From: Streptomyces griseoluteus
GTDB taxonomy: Bacteria; Actinomycetota; Actinomycetes; Streptomycetales; Streptomycetaceae
Reading direction: 5' to 3'
Assembly (NCBI RefSeq): GCF_004784465.1
Contig: NZ_SRRU01000005.1
Location: forward strand, 124,001-188,000
DNA: 64,000 bases
Shown here: piece by piece, positions 55,586-63,687 of the stretch
How the letters are laid out: the number at the start of each line of letters is the position of its first letter
How positions within the stretch are numbered: the first letter of the stretch is position 1
Position numbers and translations under genes: made by a program
The notes under the pieces: generated by a model
What the model saw: only the letters and a program-made list of their open reading frames with translations
What the model was told of the DNA's origin: nothing
Database searches by the model: none

Positions 55586-55670
55586 GCAATGGGACTGTAG
55601 AGCAGCTCCGTACTGAGCGGTAGGGGTCGCGGAAAGGAAAGTTACCGCCGGTACGCCATAGGCTGCGGAC

Positions 55671-56345
55671 GTGGCAGAAGACGGCGGACACAGCGGCGGG
55701 CAGGCCGGCGGGCGCGAGTACCGCATGGAGGAGCTGGCGCGCATCGCCGGGATCACCGTGCGCACCCTGCGCTTCTACCGCGAGCGCAGACTGATCCCGC
55801 CGCCCCGCCGCGAGGGCCGTATCGCCTGGTACGACGACCATCACCTGGCCCGGCTGCGCACCATCGCGGCGCTGCTGGAGCGCGGGCACACACTGAACGG
55901 CATAGCCGAACTGGCCGAGGCGCTGGACAACGGCCGGGACGTGGCCGACCTGCTGGGCGTCGCCCCGCCCACCGAGGAGGAGCCGGTCCGGCTGACCCCG
56001 GAGGAGCTGGCGGCCCGCTTCGAGGGCGAGGTCACCCCGGAGAACCTGGCGGCCGCGATGACCCTCGGCTACGTCGGCACCGACGGCGACGAGATCGTGC
56101 ACATCAGCCGACGCCTGCTGGACGTCTCCTCGGCACTGGTACGCGAGGGCATCCCGCTGGCCGAGGTCCTGACGGCCGCGGCCCGGGTCCGCGAGCACGC
56201 CGACGCCCTCGCGGCCCTCTTCGCCGACGTGATCGGCCGCCACGCCCCGGAGGACTCCCTGCAACGCCTGCGCCCGCTGGCCCGCAGCGTGGTGGAGGCG
56301 GAGCTGTCGCTGGCCATGGACCGGCGACTGAGCAAGCAGGACTAG
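55671..56345 (+). CDS. MerR-family regulator
   Basis: 224 residues. MerR winged helix at about 17-85: YRMEELARIAGITVRTLRFYRERRLIPPPRREGRIAWY, then the dimerisation helix. The C-terminal 130 residues are a helical effector domain without the cysteines of metal sensors, so an organic ligand is likely. It starts with GTG 55671 and diverges from the monooxygenase operon, its probable target. Its TAG stop touches the MITE-like element. Confidence 0.88.
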   Translation: MAEDGGHSGGQAGGREYRMEELARIAGITVRTLRFYRERRLIPPPRREGRIAWYDDHHLARLRTIAALLERGHTLNGIAELAEALDNGRDVADLLGVAPPTEEEPVRLTPEELAARFEGEVTPENLAAAMTLGYVGTDGDEIVHISRRLLDVSSALVREGIPLAEVLTAAARVREHADALAALFADVIGRHAPEDSLQRLRPLARSVVEAELSLAMDRRLSKQD

Positions 56346-56350
56346 GGCCC

Positions 56351-56454
56351 AGGGCCTGTCCGGCGGATCATGGCGCGAACGCGGGTTCTGGCACGCCCAT
56401 CCGTGACGATCGGCACCACTGCTTCCCCGCCCCCTGATCCGCCGGACAGGGCCT
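56351..56454. repeat. MITE-like inverted-repeat element
   Basis: Perfect 20-base inverted repeats, AGGGCCTGTCCGGCGGATCA at 56351-56370 and its complement at 56435-56454, enclose 64 bases with no coding capacity. CTAG occurs at both ends (56342-56345 and 56453-56456) and may be a target duplication. It separates the convergent MerR and exonuclease genes and contains most of the latter's stop codon, so it probably serves as their shared terminator. Confidence 0.7.
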
Positions 56455-57256
56455 AGCGCTCGTACACCACGGTGACCGGCGCGTGGTCGGACCAGCGCTC
56501 GGCGTGGGTGGCGGCGCGCTCGACCCAGCCCTTGACCGCCTTCGCGGCGAGGCCGGGGGTGGCCATGTGGTAGTCGATGCGCCAGCCGGAGTCGTTGTCG
56601 AAGGCGCGGCCCCGGTAGGACCACCAGCTGTAGGGGCCCTCGGTCCCGGGGTGCAGGGCGCGGACGACGTCCACGTACCCGCCGTCCCCGGGGCCGAGCA
56701 CCCGGCTCAGCCACTCCCGCTCCTCGGGCAGGAAGCCGGAGTTCCTGACATTGCCACGCCAGTTCTTGAGGTCGGCCTGCTGGTGGGCGATGTTCCAGTC
56801 GCCGCAGACCAGGACCTCGCGGCCGTCGGCTGCGGCCCGCTCGCGCAGCTCCTTGAGGTGGGCGGAGAACTCGCCCATGAAGCGGACCTTCTCGTCCTGC
56901 CGCTCGGTGCCGACCTCGCCGGAGGGCAGGTACAGCGAGGCGACGGTCACACCGGGGAGGTCGGCCTCGACATAGCGGCCGGAGCCGTCGAACTCCGCCG
57001 AGCCGAAGCCGACCCGGACGCGGTCCGGCTCACGGCGCGTGTAGAGGGAGACGCCCGCGCGGCCCTTGGCGGCGGCGGGCGCGTGCACCACATGCCAGCC
57101 GTCGGGCTGCCGTACGTGCTCCGGGAGTTGCTGCGGCTCGGCGCGCACCTCCTGCAGGCAGACCACGTCCGCGGCAGTCTGCTCCAGCCACTCCACGAAG
57201 CCCTTCTTGGCGGCGGCCCGCAGTCCGTTCACATTCACCGAGGTCACAGTCAGCAC
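56453..57256 (-). CDS. xthA: exodeoxyribonuclease III
   Basis: 267 residues from GTG 57256. AP endonuclease / 3'-5' exonuclease of base-excision repair. Motifs: VTSVNVNGLRAA, VVCLQEVR (metal Glu), VLVCGDWNIAH, FDNDSGWRIDYHMAT and the C-terminal RWSDHAPVTVVY with the catalytic Asp-His. On the minus strand TATCGT ends 6 bases before this GTG, suggesting a leaderless transcript. It ends inside the MITE-like repeat. Confidence 0.94.
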   Translation of the reverse strand: MLTVTSVNVNGLRAAAKKGFVEWLEQTAADVVCLQEVRAEPQQLPEHVRQPDGWHVVHAPAAAKGRAGVSLYTRREPDRVRVGFGSAEFDGSGRYVEADLPGVTVASLYLPSGEVGTERQDEKVRFMGEFSAHLKELRERAAADGREVLVCGDWNIAHQQADLKNWRGNVRNSGFLPEEREWLSRVLGPGDGGYVDVVRALHPGTEGPYSWWSYRGRAFDNDSGWRIDYHMATPGLAAKAVKGWVERAATHAERWSDHAPVTVVYER

Positions 57257-57311
57257 CAGGGCACGATACCGGCACACTAATAAAGACCGACGCCCATTCG
57301 CCGCATAGAAG

Positions 57312-57317
57312 TACGAT
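57312..57317 (+). promoter_or_regulatory. -10 of the acetyltransferase gene
   Basis: TACGAT ends 7 bases before ATG 57325, so the mRNA is probably leaderless and the ATG at 57316 is not used. Confidence 0.4.
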
Positions 57318-57324
57318 GCCCAGC

Positions 57325-57822
57325 ATGATTATCCGCCGCGTTCGCTTCGACCACCCCGACGCCGTGAAGCTCAATGACGAGGTCCAGGCCGAGTACCACG
57401 TGCGCTACGGCGACGGCGGCGACGCCACGTCGCTCGATCCGGCCGACTTCGACCCGCCCAGAGGCGTGTACCTGATCGCGTACGACGCCGAGGACCGCCC
57501 GGTCGCCACCGGCGGCTGGCGCCGCCAGGACCTGAACGGGGAGGGCAACCAGGACGGCGACGCGGAGTTGAAGCGCATGTTCGTCATCGAGCAGATGCGC
57601 GGCCACGGCCTGGCCCGCCGCATCCTCGCCGAACTGGAGGCGGACGCCCGCGAGGCCGGCCGCACCCGCATGGTCCTGGAAACCGGCACCGAACAGCCCG
57701 AGGCCATCGCCCTCTACACCTCCAGCGGCTACACCCCGTGCACCAAGTTCGGCTACTACCGCCACCACGAGAACAGCCTTTGCTACGCGAAGCCGCTCGG
57801 GGCGCCGGGCGGCACCGACTGA
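57325..57822 (+). CDS. GNAT-family N-acetyltransferase
   Basis: 165 residues from ATG 57325. Conserved core AELKRMFVIEQMRGHGLARRILAELEADAREAG, with the acetyl-CoA loop RGHGLA, and the terminal TSSGYTPCTKFGYYR. Typical of small actinobacterial GNATs; substrate unknown. It is divergent from xthA with about 70 bases between. Confidence 0.88.
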   Translation: MIIRRVRFDHPDAVKLNDEVQAEYHVRYGDGGDATSLDPADFDPPRGVYLIAYDAEDRPVATGGWRRQDLNGEGNQDGDAELKRMFVIEQMRGHGLARRILAELEADAREAGRTRMVLETGTEQPEAIALYTSSGYTPCTKFGYYRHHENSLCYAKPLGAPGGTD

Positions 57823-57829
57823 CCCGGCT

Positions 57830-57860
57830 CAGTGGCCTGTTGCCGCAGCACAGGCCACTG
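57830..57860 (+). terminator. acetyltransferase terminator hairpin
   Basis: 11-bp stem (CAGTGGCCTGT / ACAGGCCACTG) with a 9-base loop, 7 bases after the stop. Confidence 0.75.
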
Positions 57861-58027
57861 CTTCCCCCTGTGACGCGCCTGTGACGTGACGGCGATCACT
57901 CCACCGAAAGTCGGAACATACGATCAGCTCAGTAGCTGCCGCGCCTTTCGGCCCCACCTGACAGTGCAAGCGGATGCGACTCCCCCTCCTCATCATCCGG
58001 GTCCTTTCGTACCTTCTGGAGTCCTTC

Positions 58028-59056
58028 ATGTCTTCGCTCGGTTTCCGACGCAACTCCGCCCTCCGCGCCGGTTTCGTCGCCGCCTCCCTCACCGCCACCG
58101 TCCTGCTGCCGGCCGGTGCCGCGTTCGCCGCCGACGGCACGACGGCGAGCCCGCGGGCCGCCACCCCGGCCCCGAGCGGCACGCCGGGCACGCAGGTCGG
58201 CACGCCGACCGCTACCACCAAGCCCAGCACGCCCGCCACCACGGCGGCCCCCACCGCGTCCGAGGGCCCGAACGGGCAGCAGGGCCCGGTCCTGACGAAG
58301 ACCGTCGCGCTGAAGGGCGACCTGACGGCCAAGGTCTACAAGCACACCGACCAGGGCGGCTACTACTCGGCCACCGTCGTCTTCAGGGGCAGGACCCTCG
58401 GCGAGCTGCGTGCCGGGGGCAGCTTCGGCGCCCAGCAGATGAAGGTCTTCAACGGCATCAAGGTGACCCTGCGCGCGGACGGCACCATGACCTCCGCCGA
58501 TGAGTACGTCGGCAACGGCGGTCAGGGCCCCGTCGTCCCGGTCCGCTGCGTCGTCACCGTGACGCGGAGCATCGGCGCCGGCACCGAGGCGCTGGTGACC
58601 ATCAGCCCCACGGGTCCGTCGGTGCAGTTCCAGGGCGCCGGTGAGACCAGGCTGCTGCCGTACAGCCTGGACCGCCTGCACCCGAAGCTCCCGGCGAGCG
58701 CGGGCTTCCAGGCCGAGATCCTCGACCCGAACAGCACCCACCCCCGCCTGCGCACCAACATGGAGGGCGGCGGCCACCCGGCGACCGTCCAGGACTTCCC
58801 CAGGCTCCCGAGCGGCTGCAGCTTCCTCTACCCGACCACCTCCACGGGCTCCGCCGGCGGCAGCGCCACCGGTACCACCTCGGCCAACCAGACGACCGTC
58901 GTGCCCAAGGGCAGCGTCGCGGCCGGTTACGAGAGCACCGGGACGGGCAACGCCCCCGTGCTGATGGCGGTCGGCGGGGCCGCCGCCACCGGCGCCGCGG
59001 GCATCGGCTTCGTCGTCCTGCGTCGTCGCGGCACCTCGGTCGCCGGCCGGATCTGA
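58028..59056 (+). CDS. cell-surface protein, probable class F sortase partner
   Basis: 342 residues from ATG 58028 with GGAG upstream. Signal peptide cleaved after AFA (about residue 35), then a Thr/Pro/Ala-rich low-complexity linker of about 50 residues, a beta-rich domain with two cysteines near 170-270, and a Gly/Ser/Thr stretch. The C-terminus has VPKGSVAAGYES, a hydrophobic helix and an RRR tail: the layout of a sorting signal, although LPxTG is absent. The sortase gene follows 76 bases later. Confidence 0.82.
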   Translation: MSSLGFRRNSALRAGFVAASLTATVLLPAGAAFAADGTTASPRAATPAPSGTPGTQVGTPTATTKPSTPATTAAPTASEGPNGQQGPVLTKTVALKGDLTAKVYKHTDQGGYYSATVVFRGRTLGELRAGGSFGAQQMKVFNGIKVTLRADGTMTSADEYVGNGGQGPVVPVRCVVTVTRSIGAGTEALVTISPTGPSVQFQGAGETRLLPYSLDRLHPKLPASAGFQAEILDPNSTHPRLRTNMEGGGHPATVQDFPRLPSGCSFLYPTTSTGSAGGSATGTTSANQTTVVPKGSVAAGYESTGTGNAPVLMAVGGAAATGAAGIGFVVLRRRGTSVAGRI

Positions 59057-59069
59057 AACGCCGTTCCCC

Positions 59070-59109
59070 CGGGTGCGGGCCCGCCGTCCTGAGCGGAGGC
59101 CCGCACCCG
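59070..59109 (+). terminator. hairpin between surface protein and sortase
   Basis: 12-bp stem (CGGGTGCGGGCC / GGCCCGCACCCG) with a 16-base loop, just before the sortase ribosome-binding site (GGAG at 59121). Probably a partial terminator that lowers sortase expression relative to its partner. Confidence 0.6.
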
Positions 59110-59132
59110 TCGTTCCGTCTGGAGTCAGCCTC

Positions 59133-59747
59133 ATGCAGCGCCGTGCCATGACCGCCACGCTCACCCTCGCGCTCGGCCTCGCCCTGGCCGCCTGCGGCAC
59201 GCAGGAGAGCACCGGGCACGCGGTCCCGCCCCCGCCCAGCCCCGTCTCCACCCCGGCCGCCGCGCCCGCCAAGCCGGCGGCGCCGATGGCCCGTTCGCTC
59301 CCGGTCCGGGTCACGATCCCCTCGGCGGGCGTCGACACCGGCCCGGTCCTGAAGCTGGGCCTCGCAGCCGACGGCACGGTGGAGGTGCCCTCCGTGGCAC
59401 AGGCGAGCCGGATCGGCTGGTACTCCAAGGGCGTCACGCCCGGCGAGACCGGCCCCGCCGTCCTGATCGGCCACTACGACACCGTGAAGGGCCCGGCCGT
59501 GCTGCGGAACGTCGGGAGGATCAAGCAGGGTGCCCGGATCACGGTCGTCCGCGCCGACGGCTCCTCCGCCGTCTTCTCCGTCCGCACGGTCGAGCAGGTC
59601 GACAAGGACGCCTTCCCCACCGACAAGGTCTACGGCGACACGACCCGCCCCGAACTCCGCCTGATCACCTGCGGCGGAGCCATCGAGAACGGCCACCGCC
59701 CGGACAACATCATCATCTACGGCGACCTGGTGCCCGCCAAGGGCTGA
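59133..59747 (+). CDS. class F sortase
   Basis: 204 residues from ATG 59133. N-terminal lipoprotein-like signal with LALAACGT. A sortase barrel with catalytic His in VLIGHYDTVKGPAV, Cys in LRLITCGGAI and Arg in NGHRPDNIIIYG. Class F sortases are common in streptomycetes and attach or process surface proteins of unclear motif. The gene for a likely substrate is immediately upstream. Confidence 0.9.
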   Translation: MQRRAMTATLTLALGLALAACGTQESTGHAVPPPPSPVSTPAAAPAKPAAPMARSLPVRVTIPSAGVDTGPVLKLGLAADGTVEVPSVAQASRIGWYSKGVTPGETGPAVLIGHYDTVKGPAVLRNVGRIKQGARITVVRADGSSAVFSVRTVEQVDKDAFPTDKVYGDTTRPELRLITCGGAIENGHRPDNIIIYGDLVPAKG

Positions 59748-59765
59748 CAGTGCGAGGCTGACCCG

Positions 59766-60266
59766 ATGACCCCGAACACCACACCGGAGTGGGAACAGCG
59801 GTGCGCGGCCCTGTGGGACGCCTTCGAGCAGACGGAGGCGGCCCAATTCCGCTCCCGGATGGCCGCGTTGACCGGCGAGCTGCCCACCGGCCACCCCGTG
59901 GCCGCCTTCGAACTCGCCTCCGCCTACGACGCCACCGACCTCGGCGAGGACGCCGTCCCCCTCTACCGCCGGGCCCTGGACACCGGCCTGCCCGAGGACC
60001 GCCGGCGCCAGGCCGTCATCCAGCTGGCCAGCACCCTGCGCACCCTCGGCCGGCCGGAGGCGGCCGCCGACCTGTTGCTCGCGGAGCGCGCCCACGCCTC
60101 GGACCACCTGGACGACGCGCTCACCGCGTTCCTCGCCCTGACCCTCATCGACCTCGGCCGCGAACGCGAGGCCGCCGCCCTCGCCCTGGGCGCCCTCGCA
60201 CCCCACCTGCCGGCCTACCGGATCTCCGTCGCCCGGTACGCGGACGCGTTGACCGACCCGGCCTGA
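59766..60266 (+). CDS. TPR-type hypothetical protein
   Basis: 166 residues, all-helical. Repeated helical pairs (AAFELASAYDATDLGEDAVPLYRRAL, AVIQLASTLRTLGRPEAAADLLL, ALTAFLALTLIDLGREREAAALAL) are tetratricopeptide-like units, as in the TPR_5 family. Probably a protein-interaction module. It starts 18 bases after the sortase stop and may be co-transcribed with it. Confidence 0.82.
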   Translation: MTPNTTPEWEQRCAALWDAFEQTEAAQFRSRMAALTGELPTGHPVAAFELASAYDATDLGEDAVPLYRRALDTGLPEDRRRQAVIQLASTLRTLGRPEAAADLLLAERAHASDHLDDALTAFLALTLIDLGREREAAALALGALAPHLPAYRISVARYADALTDPA

Positions 60267-60288
60267 CGGGCGGGAGAACCCGGAAACG

Positions 60289-60328
60289 ACGAGACCCCGT
60301 CCGATCAGAAGATCGGACGGGGTCTCGT
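60289..60328. terminator. bidirectional terminator between the TPR gene and tRNA-Ala
   Basis: 18-bp perfect stem (ACGAGACCCCGTCCGATC with its complement at 60311-60328) and AGAA loop. Confidence 0.9.
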
Positions 60329-60364
60329 GAACTCTTCCCGAGCGGACTCGGGAGGAGCGTTACG

Positions 60365-60438
60365 TGGACCTGAGGGGATTTGAACCCCTGGCCCCCTCGA
60401 TGCGAACGAGGTGCGCTACCGGACTGCGCCACAGGCCC
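60365..60438 (-). tRNA. tRNA-Ala (anticodon CGC)
   Basis: 74 bases on the minus strand fold into a cloverleaf: acceptor GGGCCTG with CAGGTCC (one G-T pair), anticodon stem CCTCG/CGAGG with loop TTCGCAT, and T-arm CAGGGGTTCAAATCCCCTC. Discriminator A; the CCA is not encoded. The anticodon reads GCG, a frequent Ala codon in this genome. Confidence 0.95.
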
Positions 60439-60508
60439 TTGCAACGAGTGAAACTCTAGCATCCCGATCGGCGTGCTCGGAAATCCGCTCCGGGACTGGT
60501 CAGAGGGG

Positions 60509-61714
60509 TCACTCGTTGGCGGCGCGCGGCCGGTCGCCGTCCTCGTACTGGTCGAACAGCGGGGTGCGGCCCCGCTCGCGGGAGCGGCGGGCGGAGGCGC
60601 TGCGCCGGGCGTCGCCCCGCGCGTCCTCCGGGCGCTCCTCGGCCGCTGCCGGGTCGGCCGGCGGGACCTCGGGACGCTGGTCCGGGGTGACCGCGCTGGA
60701 GCGGGCCGAGCTCCAGGTGCCGGGGGCGCCCAGGTCCACGTCGGCGCTGGCGCGCGGGGCGACCGGCGCGGTCACGTACGTGGGCAGCGGCACCGGAACC
60801 GGGTCCCAGCTCTCGCCGTGGCCGGGGCGGCGCTGCCGCTCGCGCTGCTGGTCGACCCACTCGGCGTGGTCGGTCTGCTCGACCAGAGCGCGCCGGTCGG
60901 CGGCGAGGGCGGCGGACAGAGCGGGGTCGGTGTGCGGCCCCGCTCCCTCCTCCGGCTCGTCGGCGACGGCGGCCGCCTCGGCGGCCGTGCGGCGACGCGG
61001 CTGGCCGGCCCGCTCACGCAGCCGGGCGGCCGCGTCCTCGGCGCTCCGGCGGTCCATCTGGAAGGCGAACCGGCGCCGTTCCTGCCGGCGCAGATAGCCG
61101 ATGTACGCACTGAGCAGCACGGCCGGCACGGCGGGCACCCACAGGAGGGCCAGGCCCCCCACCGCGGCGGCGATCGCGCCGAGGGTGAAGGCGAGGAACA
61201 GCAGCACGGTGGTGCGCCGTCTGCGGGCGAGCACCTTCGTGCGCTGGGCGCGCGCCGCGGCCGCCTGCGCCGAGGGCGCGCGCCGGGCGGGGACCTGTCC
61301 GGGTTCGGGTGCCTGGGCATTGCGGGACGGATGCGCCTGCGCGGAGGGCGACTTGGGGACCGGGGGGGCCGCCTGGTCGCGCGGGGCTTCCGCCCGCACC
61401 TGCCGCTCGGGCTCGGTGTCCGCCCGGACCTGACGGCGCGTCGGAGGCACGGCGAAGTCCCGGACGTCCACCGGGTCGGTGGCGACGTCCGGGTCACCGG
61501 CGTCCGGCTCCCCCTCCTGGGTGGAGCGCGCCCGCAGGTCCTTGGCGTACCGGCGCTCCATTCCCGCCCTTCCGGACAGCAGCCGGATGGCGGTACTGAA
61601 GCGTTCCGTCGGACGGGCCTCGTTCAGCTCGTCCTGCCTACGGAGCCACATCGGCACCAAGTAGGCGGCCCAGGCCCCGACGATGACTGCGTAGATGAGG
61701 CCGCTGCTGCTCAC
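60509..61714 (-). CDS. sepX: divisome membrane protein SepX/GlpR
   Basis: 401 residues. An N-terminal membrane helix with a conserved start (SSSGLIYAVIVGAWAAYLVPMWLRRQDELNEAR), a long disordered Pro/Ala/Arg segment, two central helices (TTVLLFLAFTLGAIAAAVGGLALLWVPAVPAVLLSAYIGYL), and a disordered basic C-terminus. It matches SepX, needed for hyphal septation in Streptomyces, the counterpart of corynebacterial GlpR that binds the gephyrin-like Glp. A Glp/MoeA gene lies about 2 kb away, supporting this. -10 TACCGT ends 7 bases before GTG 61714, suggesting a leaderless transcript. Confidence 0.88.
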   Translation of the reverse strand: MSSSGLIYAVIVGAWAAYLVPMWLRRQDELNEARPTERFSTAIRLLSGRAGMERRYAKDLRARSTQEGEPDAGDPDVATDPVDVRDFAVPPTRRQVRADTEPERQVRAEAPRDQAAPPVPKSPSAQAHPSRNAQAPEPGQVPARRAPSAQAAAARAQRTKVLARRRRTTVLLFLAFTLGAIAAAVGGLALLWVPAVPAVLLSAYIGYLRRQERRRFAFQMDRRSAEDAAARLRERAGQPRRRTAAEAAAVADEPEEGAGPHTDPALSAALAADRRALVEQTDHAEWVDQQRERQRRPGHGESWDPVPVPLPTYVTAPVAPRASADVDLGAPGTWSSARSSAVTPDQRPEVPPADPAAAEERPEDARGDARRSASARRSRERGRTPLFDQYEDGDRPRAANE

Positions 61715-61897
61715 GACTCACACGGTAGAGGGATTTGCTCAAGGCCATCCGCCAATTGAGCCGGTGTGTCGCACGATCTGGCTGATATTTCCAGCTTTTT
61801 TTGCGACCGATGCGATCAGCGGACCGTCGAAGGGGGGAATTGAATGCCCGGAGACCGTACCGAGATGGTCACCCTGGGCATTAATTCGAACAGATAT

Positions 61898-62530
61898 TCA
61901 ATTTCCGGCGCTGTTCGCATTCCCCGGCTGTCCGGGCCGCGCCGCGCGGATGCGCCGCCAGCGGTCGACCAGGCCGCCGGGGACCTCCTCGGCGGTGAGC
62001 GCGTAGACCATGTGGTCCCGCCAGGCGCCGTCGATGTGCAGATAGCGCGGCCGCAGACCCTCCTCGCGGAAGCCGAGCTTCTCCACCACGCGCCGGCTGG
62101 GCCGGTTCTCCGGGCGGATGCAGACCTCCAGACGGTGCAGCCCCACCGCGCGGAAGCAGTGGTCGGACACGAGGGCGACGGCGGTCGGCATCACCCCGCG
62201 CCCGGCGACCGACTGGTCCACCCAGTAGCCGATGTGCGCGGAGCACATGGAACCCCAGGTGATCCCGGCGACCGTGAGCTGGCCCACCAGGCGCCCCTGG
62301 TACTCGATGACGAACGGCAGCATCCGGCCCGCCGTCGCCTCGGAGCGCAGGTGCCGGATCATCTGGCGGTAGGTGGGCCGGTGCGTGACCGGCCCGGTCG
62401 GGGTGGGCGGCGGGATGGTCGCCTCCCAGGGACGCAGCCAGTCCCGGTTGCGCCGGTTGACCTCACGCCAGGCACGCTGGTCGCGCACCCTTATCGGCCG
62501 CAGGACGACGTCGCCGTCCACCAGCACCAC
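61898..62530 (-). CDS. RimJ/RimL-type N-acetyltransferase
   Basis: 210 residues. GNAT of the RimJ type: VVLRPIRVRDQRAW at the start, IGYWVDQSVAGRGVMPTAVALV as the acetyl-CoA loop, and RLEVCIRPENRPSRRVVEKLGFREEGLRPRYLHIDG with the family's Asn and DG motif. RimJ/RimL acetylate N-termini of ribosomal or other proteins. It is in the same direction as the molybdopterin genes and sepX, a placement conserved in actinobacteria. Confidence 0.9.
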   Translation of the reverse strand: MVLVDGDVVLRPIRVRDQRAWREVNRRNRDWLRPWEATIPPPTPTGPVTHRPTYRQMIRHLRSEATAGRMLPFVIEYQGRLVGQLTVAGITWGSMCSAHIGYWVDQSVAGRGVMPTAVALVSDHCFRAVGLHRLEVCIRPENRPSRRVVEKLGFREEGLRPRYLHIDGAWRDHMVYALTAEEVPGGLVDRWRRIRAARPGQPGNANSAGN

Positions 62531-62547
62531 GGGCCAGGCTCTGCCGG

Positions 62548-63075
62548 TCAGCTCGCACCCCCGGCGCCCGTGTGGCCCGGTGCGTCGGGCCGGGGGTGGT
62601 CGCCGCCGCGGATCTGGTCGACGGCGTGCGTCAGCAGCGGCTCCAGCACGGCGAGTCCGTCGCGGACCCCGCCGCTCGAACCAGGCAGGTTCACGATCAG
62701 CGTGCCGCCCGCGACCCCGGCCAGGCCCCGCGAGAGCGCGGCGGTGGGCACCTTCTCGCGCCCGTACGCGCGGATCGCCTCGGCGATGCCCGGTACCTCG
62801 CGGTCGAGGACCGCGCGGGTGGCCTCGGGGGTGCGGTCGGTGGGCGAGATGCCGGTGCCGCCGGTGGTGACGACCGCGTCGTACCCGGCCGCCACGGCCG
62901 CGCGCAGGGCGGCCTCGACCGGGTCGCCGTCCGGGACCACCTGCGGGCCGTCCACGGTGAAGCCGAGGCGGGTGAGACCCTCGGCCACGGCCGGGCCGCC
63001 CTTGTCGGCGTAGACCCCGGCGGCGGCGCGGTTGGAGGCGGTGACGACCAGCGCGCGGTACGGGGTGCCGGTCAC
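62548..63075 (-). CDS. mogA: molybdopterin adenylyltransferase (MogA/MoaB)
   Basis: 175 residues. Adenylylates molybdopterin before metal insertion. Motifs: VVTASNRAAAGVYADKGGPAVAEGL, VVTTGGTGISPTDRTPEATRAV (the TTGGTG and P-D-T-P core) and VNLPGSSGGV. GTG 63075 overlaps the moaC stop (GTGA), so the two are coupled. Confidence 0.92.
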   Translation of the reverse strand: MTGTPYRALVVTASNRAAAGVYADKGGPAVAEGLTRLGFTVDGPQVVPDGDPVEAALRAAVAAGYDAVVTTGGTGISPTDRTPEATRAVLDREVPGIAEAIRAYGREKVPTAALSRGLAGVAGGTLIVNLPGSSGGVRDGLAVLEPLLTHAVDQIRGGDHPRPDAPGHTGAGGAS

Positions 63076-63551
63076 GCCCGGCTCCAGTGGCCGGACTTGC
63101 CGCCCGTCTTCTCCTCCACCCGCACGTCGGTGATGACGGCGCCCTTGTCGACCGCCTTCACCATGTCGACCACGGTGAGCGCGGCGACGGACACGGCGGT
63201 GAGGGCCTCCATCTCCACGCCGGTGCGGTCGGTGGTCTTCACGGTGGCCAGGATCTCCACGCCCTCGTCCGTGACGGCGAGGTCCAGCGTCACCCCCGAG
63301 ACCGACAGCGGGTGGCAGAGCGGGATCAGGTCCGGGGTGCGCTTGGCGCCCATGATGCCCGCGATCCGGGCGGTGGCCAGGGCGTCGCCCTTGGGCACTC
63401 CCTCACCACGCAGCAGCTCGACCACGCGCGGGGACACGAGCACCCGGCCACTGGCACGGGCGGTGCGCGCGGTCACTTCCTTCCCGGATACGTCGACCAT
63501 GCGGGCCGCGCCCGCTTCGTCGATGTGCGTCAGTCGGTCGTGCGTACTCAT
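63072..63551 (-). CDS. moaC: cyclic pyranopterin monophosphate synthase
   Basis: 159 residues from ATG 63551. Acts with MoaA in the first molybdopterin step, forming cPMP. Typical blocks: LTHIDEAGAARMVDVSGKEVT, GIMGAKRTPDLIPLCHPLSVSG and GVEMEALTAVSVAALTVVDMVKAVDKG with the active-site Lys-Asp. A purine-rich GGGAAG lies upstream. Confidence 0.95.
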   Translation of the reverse strand: MSTHDRLTHIDEAGAARMVDVSGKEVTARTARASGRVLVSPRVVELLRGEGVPKGDALATARIAGIMGAKRTPDLIPLCHPLSVSGVTLDLAVTDEGVEILATVKTTDRTGVEMEALTAVSVAALTVVDMVKAVDKGAVITDVRVEEKTGGKSGHWSRA

Positions 63552-63687
63552 GGTGTGCGGTGCTTCCCGTTCGCGGCCCGCCGGCGCGGGCGATGCGCGG
63601 GCCTCCTGTGCGCGCCACGGTACCGCCAAGTGGGCTCGGGCACCGGACCGGGACCCGCTCACGGCCCCGCGCGGGGGCGGGGGAAGG

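Noticed and set aside
61778..61802. Short hairpin followed by seven T in the gap upstream of sepX
   Set aside because: The stem is only four base pairs and no plus-strand gene lies upstream, so a functional terminator is not supported.
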